Part shown: positions 1 to 5,341 of the stretch, piece after piece
How positions within the stretch are numbered: position 1 is the first letter of the stretch
Layout of the letters: each line of letters begins with the position of its first letter
Origin: an uncultured Desulfovibrio sp.
GTDB taxonomy: Bacteria > Desulfobacterota > Desulfovibrionia > Desulfovibrionales > Desulfovibrionaceae
DNA: 10,013 nt
Direction: 5' to 3'
Assembly (NCBI GenBank): GCA_947177085.1
Contig: CAMWTD010000058.1
Coordinates: 1-10,013, forward strand
Made by a program: the position numbers and the translations under genes
Notes under the pieces: generated by a model
Database searches by the model: none
The model's input: the letters and a program-made list of their open reading frames with translations, nothing else
Told to the model about the DNA's origin: nothing

Positions 1-165
1 CGGTGCAAAAAGTACCCCCCCCCCCGCCCCGGCTGAGGCGCCCCCCCGGGGCTGCCGTTCCGGCCCCCCGCCGCGCGGGCGAGCGCCCCCGGGCCGTGCG
101 GCGCGGCGCGAAGCGCCGGAGGCGCTCCCGGTAGCCGGGGCGGAGGATGCGGATCGTCGTGCCAT
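1..165 (-). CDS. Possible partial gene start (hypothetical, runs off left edge)
   Basis: An ATG at 163-165 on the minus strand opens a frame of 55 codons with no stop before the window edge. A good ribosome-binding sequence (AAGGTGGG, spacing about 5) precedes it and overlaps the TAA stop of the ASKHA gene, as expected for a coupled downstream gene. The predicted start (MARRSASSAPATG...) is rich in Ala, Ser, Gly and Arg and resembles no family I know. Its third codon positions are not especially GC-rich. A neighbouring frame, in phase with the ASKHA gene but without an ATG, has much higher third-position GC and looks more protein-like (TTIRILRPGYRERLRRF). The true gene, its start, or the sequence itself is therefore uncertain. 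A G11 run lies in the reading frame. Confidence 0.3.
   Translation of the reverse strand, partial: MARRSASSAPATGSASGASRRAARPGGARPRGGGPERQPRGGASAGAGGGVLFAP
15..25. repeat. Homopolymeric tract of 11 C
   Basis: Eleven consecutive C are seen on the plus strand, followed by G and four more C. Shorter C runs lie at 41-47 and about 65-70. On the minus strand this is a G11 run inside the possible partial gene at the left edge. Tracts of this length can vary by slipped-strand replication and are also common places for sequencing or assembly error. Confidence 0.8.
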
Positions 166-175
166 CTTTCCCACC

Positions 176-1846
176 TTAGTCTCCCAAACGCATCTGGGCG
201 AGATAGTCCCGCTGAAAGCCCGGCGCCGCCGTGAGCTCGAGCACTTCGGCCCGCCCGCAGAGAGCGGCGAGCGCTTCCAGTCGTTCCGGGCGCGCGGCGA
301 GGAGCACGGCCCCGGCGAGGGACGTGTTGCCCACGGCGACTATTTTGCTTTCGGCGATGCCCGGGGCAAAGCCCAGGTCCTTGAGATCGGCCGTGCGCGC
401 ATGCTCCCCGAGGGCCCCAGCCAGCGCGAGACGCCTCAGGGCCGACGGGGACAGACTCGCGGCCGCGCACACTGCCGCGAGCGCCACGGCGAAGGCCGCC
501 TTGACCTTCAGCAGCAGCTCCACATCGGCGGCCGAAAGCCACAAGCCCAAAGGCAGCGGCAGGCGCGCGCCGCCGGGACCGGACTCGACCTTTCCCGCCA
601 GCGTGCGGGCCAGCGGCAGGGCAAGTGATGCCGGCCTCGCGAAATGCCCTGCCACATCCAGAACGCCCAGCCGGAAGAGAAGGGCCAGCAGCGAAAGATA
701 CCCCGTGGCGCTGATGGCCGCCGCATCCGCGTCGGGGGCTGCCTCTCCCCCTATATTTGGGTGGCCGGCCTCCCCAAAGAGCACGGGCTGGAGGCCCCTG
801 GGCCCGAGGCGGAACTCCGTCGCCACGCCGGGGCCGGCCATGCCGCCGCGCTCGGGCCCGATCCCCTCCAGCGCGGGCCCGAGCGGCACGCTGGCAAGGA
901 TGAGGCGCTCGTCTTCCGTGAGCAGGGCCAGTTCGCCATTGGTTCCGAGATCCGCGAGCACAAAGGGGCGCGGCGTGTCTTGCGCCAACAGGGCGGCCAG
1001 CCCGGCGCTCAGGTCGCCGCCCACAAAGGGCGCGGGCAGCGGCGGGATGAGGACCGGGGGCAGATTCGGCAGGTCCACGGTGCGGCCGCCCGCATGGGAG
1101 CGGCGGTAGGGTGCGGCGCAAAGGCCCGTCACGTCGCGGCCGAGAAAGATATCGGTCATGGCGGTATTGGCCGCCACGCAAATGCGCAGGGGCGCGAGGC
1201 CGTCCCGGGCGAGCCTGTCCGCAATGGCGCGCACCGCCCCCCGCGCAAGACGCCCGAGCGTGGCGAGCCCCCCGGGCGCGCGCGCATAGGCGAGCCGGGA
1301 CATGATGTCCGCCCCGGCCCCGGCCTGCGGATTGAGCAGGCTCCCTTCGGCAAGGACGCGCCCCGGGCCGTCCGCCGCCGCGTCCACACCGCAAGCGCGC
1401 CACTGGAGGGAGGTGGTTCCGAGGTCCACGCCCAGGACGACACATTCGTCCGCGCCGAGGGGCTCCGGGGCCCCTGCTGTTGGCATGCCCGCGTCAGGGG
1501 CCGGCGCGAAAGCCTCCTCGGGCACTTCCAGCTCGAGCGCGCCGCCGGGCCGGCTTCCTGCCCCCTCCCGCTCCGGGACTGCGCGGCGGCAGGCCAGCCG
1601 CCAGCCGGCCGCCACGTCGTGCGGGGCAAGGATGGCCGCGTCCTCAGGGAGAGGCGGCGGCGCGTCCGCCACGTAGCGGACGCGGCAGCGACCGCAGCGC
1701 CCCAGCCCGAGGCAGAGCGGCCGCGGCGCGAGCGCCCCGGAGAGCCAGATGGCGCGCGCGAGATCCTCCCCTGAGCGCGCCGGGACCTCGATCACCGGGG
1801 CGTCGGTCCCGGGGGCCCGCAGGCGCAGGATGACGTCGCGCATCAT
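176..1846 (-). CDS. [2Fe-2S] ASKHA-domain (DUF4445) ATPase, corrinoid-activator-like
   Basis: This is probably a cytoplasmic ATP-dependent electron-transfer protein of the RACo/RamA type, which in characterised members reduces inactive Co(II) corrinoid in methyl-transfer proteins. Cysteines C45, C51, C54 (C-x5-C-x2-C) and C86 (GWRLAC) form a short plant-ferredoxin-like [2Fe-2S] site. The ASKHA body begins near residue 135. It has a first phosphate loop (VDLGTTS, about 140-146), NPQAGAGAD (172-180), ANTAMTD (226-232), GGDLSAG (276-282), a second phosphate loop (ADLGTNGE, 298-305), GPALEG (323-328), LAGALGEHA and VGNTSLAGA near the C-terminus. The start is ATG 1846; a second ATG follows at 1843. 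The ribosome site is weak (GCCGGGCG), and the gene begins 12 bases after the exported-protein gene, suggesting translational coupling. No corrinoid protein or methyltransferase is visible here, so the partner is unknown. Family assignment is firm; the role is inferred. Confidence 0.88.
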   Translation of the reverse strand: MMRDVILRLRAPGTDAPVIEVPARSGEDLARAIWLSGALAPRPLCLGLGRCGRCRVRYVADAPPPLPEDAAILAPHDVAAGWRLACRRAVPEREGAGSRPGGALELEVPEEAFAPAPDAGMPTAGAPEPLGADECVVLGVDLGTTSLQWRACGVDAAADGPGRVLAEGSLLNPQAGAGADIMSRLAYARAPGGLATLGRLARGAVRAIADRLARDGLAPLRICVAANTAMTDIFLGRDVTGLCAAPYRRSHAGGRTVDLPNLPPVLIPPLPAPFVGGDLSAGLAALLAQDTPRPFVLADLGTNGELALLTEDERLILASVPLGPALEGIGPERGGMAGPGVATEFRLGPRGLQPVLFGEAGHPNIGGEAAPDADAAAISATGYLSLLALLFRLGVLDVAGHFARPASLALPLARTLAGKVESGPGGARLPLPLGLWLSAADVELLLKVKAAFAVALAAVCAAASLSPSALRRLALAGALGEHARTADLKDLGFAPGIAESKIVAVGNTSLAGAVLLAARPERLEALAALCGRAEVLELTAAPGFQRDYLAQMRLGD

Positions 1847-1858
1847 CGCGCCCGGCGC

Positions 1859-2359
1859 TTATTTCCAGAGGTTGCCGTACTTGGCGGCGATGCCGTCGGT
1901 GCGCTCCACGAGCTTGTCCACCAGCGCGTCGAGGTCATCGGCGTTGACCGTGCCCACCTCGCGGGCGAGCAGGTAGCCGAGATAGCCCTTGCCCTGGCTG
2001 AACACCCAGCAGACGCCGTAGACCGAGCCCACGCCCGGCCGGCCGGGAAATTCCGGGGCCGTGTTGAGGAGCACCCGAAGCTCGGGGGCGTCGCGCTCCT
2101 CATCGGCGTTGAGCCGGAAAAGGCTGCTCTGGTTGAAGCGCTCCTTGAGGCGGGTCGCCAGGCGCGCGCCCAGGCTGTCCGTGCCGTCCAGTTGCACATT
2201 GACGACGGTGGTGCGGTCCGCTCCCGCCTGGGGGGCGTCCTGCACGGGTTTGCCGGCCTGGGGCACGGCGGCCTGTGCGGCGGACGCGGGCGCGGGAGAA
2301 AGACAAGGGGCCGCCAGCAGGAGGGCGGCCAGGAAAATAAGCGGACGGATGGCGTGCAT
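1859..2359 (-). CDS. Small exported protein of unknown function
   Basis: The protein has 166 residues and a clear Sec signal peptide: a short N-terminal region (MHAIR), a hydrophobic core at about 6-20 and a signal-peptidase I-like site ASA/A near residue 27. C19 is preceded by AAP, which is a poor lipobox, so a lipoprotein is unlikely. A Pro/Ala/Gln-rich linker (28-48) leads into a compact domain (about 50-165) starting TVVNVQLDG, with a central segment VGSVYGVCWVFSQG and a helical C-terminus. I do not recognise the family. Start ATG 2359 has an AGGA ribosome site about 7 bases upstream. It is the first gene of a leftward pair with the ASKHA protein. It is predicted to be periplasmic, whereas the neighbour should be cytoplasmic, so direct interaction is not obvious. 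Confidence 0.82.
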   Translation of the reverse strand: MHAIRPLIFLAALLLAAPCLSPAPASAAQAAVPQAGKPVQDAPQAGADRTTVVNVQLDGTDSLGARLATRLKERFNQSSLFRLNADEERDAPELRVLLNTAPEFPGRPGVGSVYGVCWVFSQGKGYLGYLLAREVGTVNADDLDALVDKLVERTDGIAAKYGNLWK

Positions 2360-2413
2360 GGATTTCCTCGCTGGCTTGGAGTGGACCGCCGTGGCGGCCG
2401 TGAATCGTGAAAA

Positions 2414-2442
2414 ATTTTATATTTTTTTTGGAAAAAGTCCAA
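2414..2442 (-). promoter_or_regulatory. Candidate sigma70-like promoter for the exported protein/ASKHA pair
   Basis: Read on the minus strand, TTGGAC (2442-2437) and TAAAAT (2419-2414) are separated by 17 bases that include a run of eight A. TAAAAT matches five of six positions of TATAAT; the -35 is poorer. The predicted start near 2407 would leave a leader of about 48 bases before ATG 2359. The local AT-richness stands out in this GC-rich window. This is a prediction from sequence only. Confidence 0.45.
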
Positions 2443-2521
2443 TGTCGGGTTTTGCGGAAGATTTTCCCCGCAGCGGCACTCCCGGGCTGTGAAGAAAATG
2501 GCATATGGGCCTCCCGATGGC

Positions 2522-2550
2522 TTGAACGCCGGTTTTTTTTGGTGTACTGT
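2522..2550 (+). promoter_or_regulatory. Candidate sigma70-like promoter for the UPF0324 transporter
   Basis: TTGAAC (2522-2527) and TACTGT (2545-2550) are separated by 17 bases containing T8. The -35 matches TTGA of TTGACA; the -10 is weak (T, A and the last T). A start near 2557 would give a leader of about 97 bases before the gene at 2654. It is the best candidate I can find in this intergenic region. Confidence 0.4.
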
Positions 2551-2566
2551 GGCATCTCACAACACC
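2541..2566. promoter_or_regulatory. Imperfect dyad overlapping the predicted -10 (possible operator)
   Basis: The arms are GGTGT (2541-2545) plus TGTG (2548-2551), and CACA (2558-2561) plus ACACC (2562-2566), with a six-base centre and a two-base interruption on the left. The position, over the predicted -10 and start, suits a repressor site. The core TGTG-N6-CACA resembles CRP/FNR-type half-sites, but the spacing is two bases shorter than the usual TGTG-N8-CACA arrangement. The regulator is unknown. Confidence 0.3.
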
Positions 2567-2603
2567 ATCCGCCGGGAATGATGGGGGCCGATGGTTGATG
2601 TCC

Positions 2604-2623
2604 GGCCCGGTCTGCGCCGGGCC
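2604..2623 (+). other. GC-rich hairpin in the transporter mRNA leader
   Basis: GGCCCGG (2604-2610) and CCGGGCC (2617-2623) form a perfect 7-bp stem with a 6-base loop. It ends 17 bases before the ribosome-binding site AGGAGGG (2641-2647). There is no U-run after it, so it is not an intrinsic terminator; it could protect the mRNA 5' region or be incidental. Confidence 0.4.
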
Positions 2624-2653
2624 AAAACGGGATTTTCCACAGGAGGGAAAGGG

Positions 2654-4378
2654 ATGTCTCAGGCAAACTCCGACATTGTTATTGATCGGGGGAAATCGCA
2701 GTTCTCCGATCTCTGGAAGAAGGAAGACTACTGGGCCATCTGGATCGGCCTCTTCCTGATTATCGTTGCCGTGTGTCTGGTTTTCGGCGGCCGCTCGGGC
2801 CTGGAAGCCAAGTACAACGCGTACGCCGCCACGCTCAAGGCCGAAGCCGCCAAGCCCTTCAAGACCATCGAGTGGTATGACGCTTCCGCCGCCCAGAAGG
2901 GGCTCGCGGGCCAGAAGCTGCCCGCCGTGGCCGCGCTCATCAACTATATCAAGACGCCGGCCCGCTGGAGCTCCAATCCGCTGGACTCGCTCATCCTGAG
3001 CAAGGCTGACGCCGACAAGCTCAACGCCTCCGTGCAGCCCAAGGTGGACGCGGCCAAGGCCGCCGAAGCCGCCGCGCTGGACGCCGCCAAGGCCGCCCAG
3101 GCCATGGCCGCCGAGGCCGGCTTTCAGGACGCCTCGCTGAACGACGCGGCCGCCGCCGCCATCGGCGCGTGGCAGGGGGCCAAGAAGGCCACCGCCGACG
3201 CGGCCAAGAAGATCGTCAAGCCCTTCAACCGCATCCCCACGCTCATCGTGCTCGGGCTCTGCCTCGGCGTGCTCGTCACCATCGGCGCGGTGGTCATGGG
3301 CTTCAACGCGGGCCGCTTCTTCGTGGCCTTCCTTGTCGTGTATCTGCTCTGCATTCTCGCCAACATCCTCGGCAACCAGGTGACCATGCGCCGTTACGGG
3401 GCCAATGCCGAAATCTGGTCCATCGCGCTCGGCATGATCATCGCCAACACCATCGGCACGCCGAAATGGCTGCAGGACGGCTCCCAGGTCGAATACTACA
3501 TCAAGATCGGCCTCGTTCTGCTTGGCGCTGACGTGCTCTTCCACAAGATCATGGCCATCGGCATCCCCGGCATCTTCGTGGCCTGGGTGGTGACGCCCAT
3601 CGTGCTTATCTCCACCTTCATCTTCGGCCAGAAGGTGCTCAAGATGCCCTCGCGCACCCTGAACATCGTCATCTCGGCCGACATGTCCGTGTGCGGAACC
3701 TCCGCGGCCATCGCCACGGCCGCCGCCGCCCGCGCCAAGAAGGAAGAGCTCACTCTCTCCCTCGGCCTCTCCATGACCTTCACCGCCATCATGATGATCG
3801 CCATGCCCGCCTTCATCAAGGCCGTGGGCATGCCCGAAATCCTGGGCGGCGCGTGGATCGGCGGCACGGTTGACGCCACGGGCGCCGTGGCCGCTGCCGG
3901 CGCGTGGATCGGTCCCAAGGCCCTGCAGGTGGCCGCCACCGTCAAGATGATCCAGAACGTGCTCATCGGCGTGACCGCCTTCTGCGTGGCCATCTACTTC
4001 ACCACCAAGGTGGACAACACCGGCGAAAAGGTGGGCGCGGGCGAGATCTGGAACCGCTTCCCGAAGTTCGTCATCGGCTTCCTCGCGGTCTCCGTCATCA
4101 TGTCCATCATCAGCGCCAACCTTGGCGGCGACTTCGCCAAGATGTTTGTTGACAACGGCGTCAACAAGGTGGCCAACCCGCTGCGCGGCTGGTTCTTCTG
4201 CCTGGCCTTTATCTCCATCGGCCTCACCACCGACTTCCGCGCCCTTGCCAAGTACTTCAAGGGCGGCAAGCCGGTCATCCTCTATGTGTGCGGCCAGTCC
4301 CTGAACCTGGCCCTGACCTTGCTCATGGCCTGGATCATGTTCTACAAGGTCTTCCCCGAAATCACGGCGCGCATCTAG
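2654..4378 (+). CDS. UPF0324/YeiH-type putative sulfur-anion exporter with extra N-terminal domain
   Basis: This is a 574-residue inner-membrane protein of the UPF0324 family (YeiH-like), often annotated as a putative sulfate exporter; substrate and direction are not established. Family marks are a polytopic core from about residue 192 to the C-terminus, LLGADVLFHKI (289-299), CGTSAAIATAA (347-357) and the Gly/Ala-rich TVDATGAVAAAG (405-416). Ordinary members are about 350 residues. Here one membrane segment (about 28-45) and a long Ala/Lys-rich, probably helical region (about 118-187) precede the core. The start is ATG 2654, because AGGAGGG lies 6 bases upstream; an earlier in-frame ATG at 2591 has no such site. 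Codon choice is strongly biased (Lys almost always AAG), suggesting strong expression. A terminator follows the stop within 14 bases, so it is likely monocistronic. Confidence 0.88.
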   Translation: MSQANSDIVIDRGKSQFSDLWKKEDYWAIWIGLFLIIVAVCLVFGGRSGLEAKYNAYAATLKAEAAKPFKTIEWYDASAAQKGLAGQKLPAVAALINYIKTPARWSSNPLDSLILSKADADKLNASVQPKVDAAKAAEAAALDAAKAAQAMAAEAGFQDASLNDAAAAAIGAWQGAKKATADAAKKIVKPFNRIPTLIVLGLCLGVLVTIGAVVMGFNAGRFFVAFLVVYLLCILANILGNQVTMRRYGANAEIWSIALGMIIANTIGTPKWLQDGSQVEYYIKIGLVLLGADVLFHKIMAIGIPGIFVAWVVTPIVLISTFIFGQKVLKMPSRTLNIVISADMSVCGTSAAIATAAAARAKKEELTLSLGLSMTFTAIMMIAMPAFIKAVGMPEILGGAWIGGTVDATGAVAAAGAWIGPKALQVAATVKMIQNVLIGVTAFCVAIYFTTKVDNTGEKVGAGEIWNRFPKFVIGFLAVSVIMSIISANLGGDFAKMFVDNGVNKVANPLRGWFFCLAFISIGLTTDFRALAKYFKGGKPVILYVCGQSLNLALTLLMAWIMFYKVFPEITARI

Positions 4379-4391
4379 CGCACCGCACAGC

Positions 4392-4429
4392 AAAAGCCGC
4401 CGCGGCCCAAAGCCGCGGCGGCTTTTTTT
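4392..4429 (+). terminator. Strong intrinsic terminator after the transporter gene
   Basis: A perfect 15-bp stem (4392-4406 with 4412-4426) has a five-base loop CCAAA. The last four T of the right arm continue as a T7 run (4423-4429). It begins 13 bases after the transporter stop codon. Being flanked by A on the left and T on the right, the hairpin is nearly symmetrical, but only plus-strand use makes sense here. Confidence 0.92.
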
Positions 4430-4441
4430 CGTGAGATGCCC

Positions 4442-4756
4442 ATGCCCCGCGCCGCGCGCACCATCTTCCGCCTCTGCTGCTGGATAGGCGGCCTGTGGCT
4501 TTTCTTCTGCGTTCTCGGGCCCTGGCTCTTCTCGCTCTCGCCCGCATGGCAGCGCTATGACGCCGTGCAGGAAGAGCACAATATCCACAGCGGGGCCATC
4601 TACTATACGGATGTCCCGGTGACGCAGGAATCCGAGGAGGCCACGCGCAAGGCCGTGCGCGAAGGCATGGCCCTGCGGATGCAGCGCCGCATCGATGACC
4701 GCAAGGCCGCGGAAGCCGGAAATGGGGGGGCGCTCGCGGATGACAAGAGCCACTGA
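4442..4756 (+). CDS. Small single-span membrane protein, unknown function
   Basis: The protein has 104 residues. One hydrophobic, Trp/Phe/Cys-rich membrane segment (about 8-31) follows a basic N-terminus (MPRAAR), predicting N-in topology. A short soluble tail contains the stretch NIHSGAIYYTDVP and then a charged, probably helical C-terminus (EEATRKAVREGM, MQRRIDDRK). I do not recognise the family. Two starts are possible: ATG 4436 (two residues longer) directly abuts the weak GTGAG, while ATG 4442 has GAG six bases upstream and is preferred. The gene starts about 12 bases after the T-run of the preceding terminator, leaving little room for its own promoter. Its end overlaps the DUF523 gene by 17 bases, so the two are probably translated together. 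Confidence 0.7.
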   Translation: MPRAARTIFRLCCWIGGLWLFFCVLGPWLFSLSPAWQRYDAVQEEHNIHSGAIYYTDVPVTQESEEATRKAVREGMALRMQRRIDDRKAAEAGNGGALADDKSH

Positions 4757-5249
4757 GGACGCCCTCGGCCGCTTGCAGGCAGCCGGGCCAAAGCCACGCT
4801 ATGTGGTGAGCGGCTGCCTCGCCGGGCTCCGTTGCCGCTATGACGGGGGAAGCAATCCCTGCCCGCAGGTGGTGAAGCTCGTGGAAGCGGGCCTCGCCCT
4901 GCCCGTATGCCCGGAAAGCCTCTCGGGGCTCCCCGTGCCCAGGCCCCCGTGCGAGCAGGTGCTGTGCGGCCCTGAAAAGAAAAAAATCCGCGTGTTATCC
5001 CGTTCCGGCGAGGATGTGACCGACGCCTTTGAGCACGGCGCGAAGCGCGCCCTCGACGCGGCCCTCGCCGCCGGCTGCCGCGCGGCCATCCTCAAGGCCC
5101 GCTCGCCCTCCTGCGGCGTGGGCGAGGTCTATGACGGGAGCTTCGGCCACCGGCTGCGCCCCGGCGACGGGCTGTGGGCTCGCCTCCTGCGCGAGGCCGG
5201 CTTCAGCCTCTGGACTGAGGACAATCTTCCGCCCGACCTGCCTGTCTGA
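4740..5249 (+). CDS. DUF523 / TudS-like iron-sulfur protein
   Basis: This is a 169-residue DUF523 protein. A characterised member, TudS, removes sulfur from thiouracil using a [4Fe-4S] cluster held by three cysteines. The three family cysteines are visible: C26 in VSGCLAG, C57 in PVCPESLSGLPVPR and C125 in ARSPSCG, together with RYDGG (33-37) and the ending YDGSFG...GDGLWARLLREAGF. Additional cysteines (C32, C41, C71, C76, C113) are not family hallmarks. The start at 4740 is chosen because the family motif begins soon after it and it overlaps the upstream gene by 17 bases. ATGs at 4722 and 4695 are in frame, and no start has a good ribosome site. Family is sure; the physiological substrate (thiolated base, tRNA degradation product or other) is unknown. 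It lies downstream of a putative sulfur-anion exporter, but behind a terminator. Confidence 0.85.
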   Translation: MTRATEDALGRLQAAGPKPRYVVSGCLAGLRCRYDGGSNPCPQVVKLVEAGLALPVCPESLSGLPVPRPPCEQVLCGPEKKKIRVLSRSGEDVTDAFEHGAKRALDAALAAGCRAAILKARSPSCGVGEVYDGSFGHRLRPGDGLWARLLREAGFSLWTEDNLPPDLPV

Positions 5250-5252
5250 GTC

Positions 5253-5279
5253 CCGGCCGCCGCTCAGCGGCAAGGCCGG
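5253..5279. terminator. Hairpin between convergent genes (possible terminator without T-run)
   Basis: CCGGCC-GCCGC (5253-5263) pairs with GCGGC-GGCCGG (5267-5271 and 5274-5279), with a TCA loop and an AA bulge, giving 11 bp almost all GC. It sits 3 bases after the DUF523 stop and about 63 bases beyond the cyclase stop on the other strand. There is no T-run on either side, so efficiency as an intrinsic terminator is doubtful. Confidence 0.4.
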
Positions 5280-5341
5280 ACCGCACACGACCATTCCTGC
5301 CGCCAGCGCGCCGCCGGGGCTGCTCCGACCGACGGCCTGCC

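Noticed and set aside
147..179. Plus-strand mini-ORF beginning ATGCGGATCG after GGAGG
   Set aside because: Only ten codons; the GGAGG directly abuts the ATG, too close for normal initiation.
644..1774. Plus-strand open frame (about 376 codons) opposite the ASKHA gene
   Set aside because: The minus-strand product has the full series of [2Fe-2S] and ASKHA motifs. The plus frame is Arg/Gly/Ala-rich without domains.
2300..2310. Lipoprotein signal at C19 of the exported protein
   Set aside because: The residues before the Cys are A-A-P; proline at -1 does not fit a lipobox, and a good signal-peptidase I site follows.
2386..2429. Short CCGCC/GGCGG hairpin followed by T-runs on the plus strand as a terminator
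   Set aside because: The stem is five bases with a two-base loop, the T-run lies more than 20 bases away, and no plus-strand gene ends there. The AT-rich stretch fits a promoter better.
2417..4753. Very long open frame (about 778 codons) on the minus strand opposite the transporter
   Set aside because: It is the complement of a gene with strong GC3 bias, which removes stops from this frame. Its translation is a His/Gly/Asp/Glu-rich string with no domain, while the plus-strand product has clear family motifs, membrane segments and a ribosome site.
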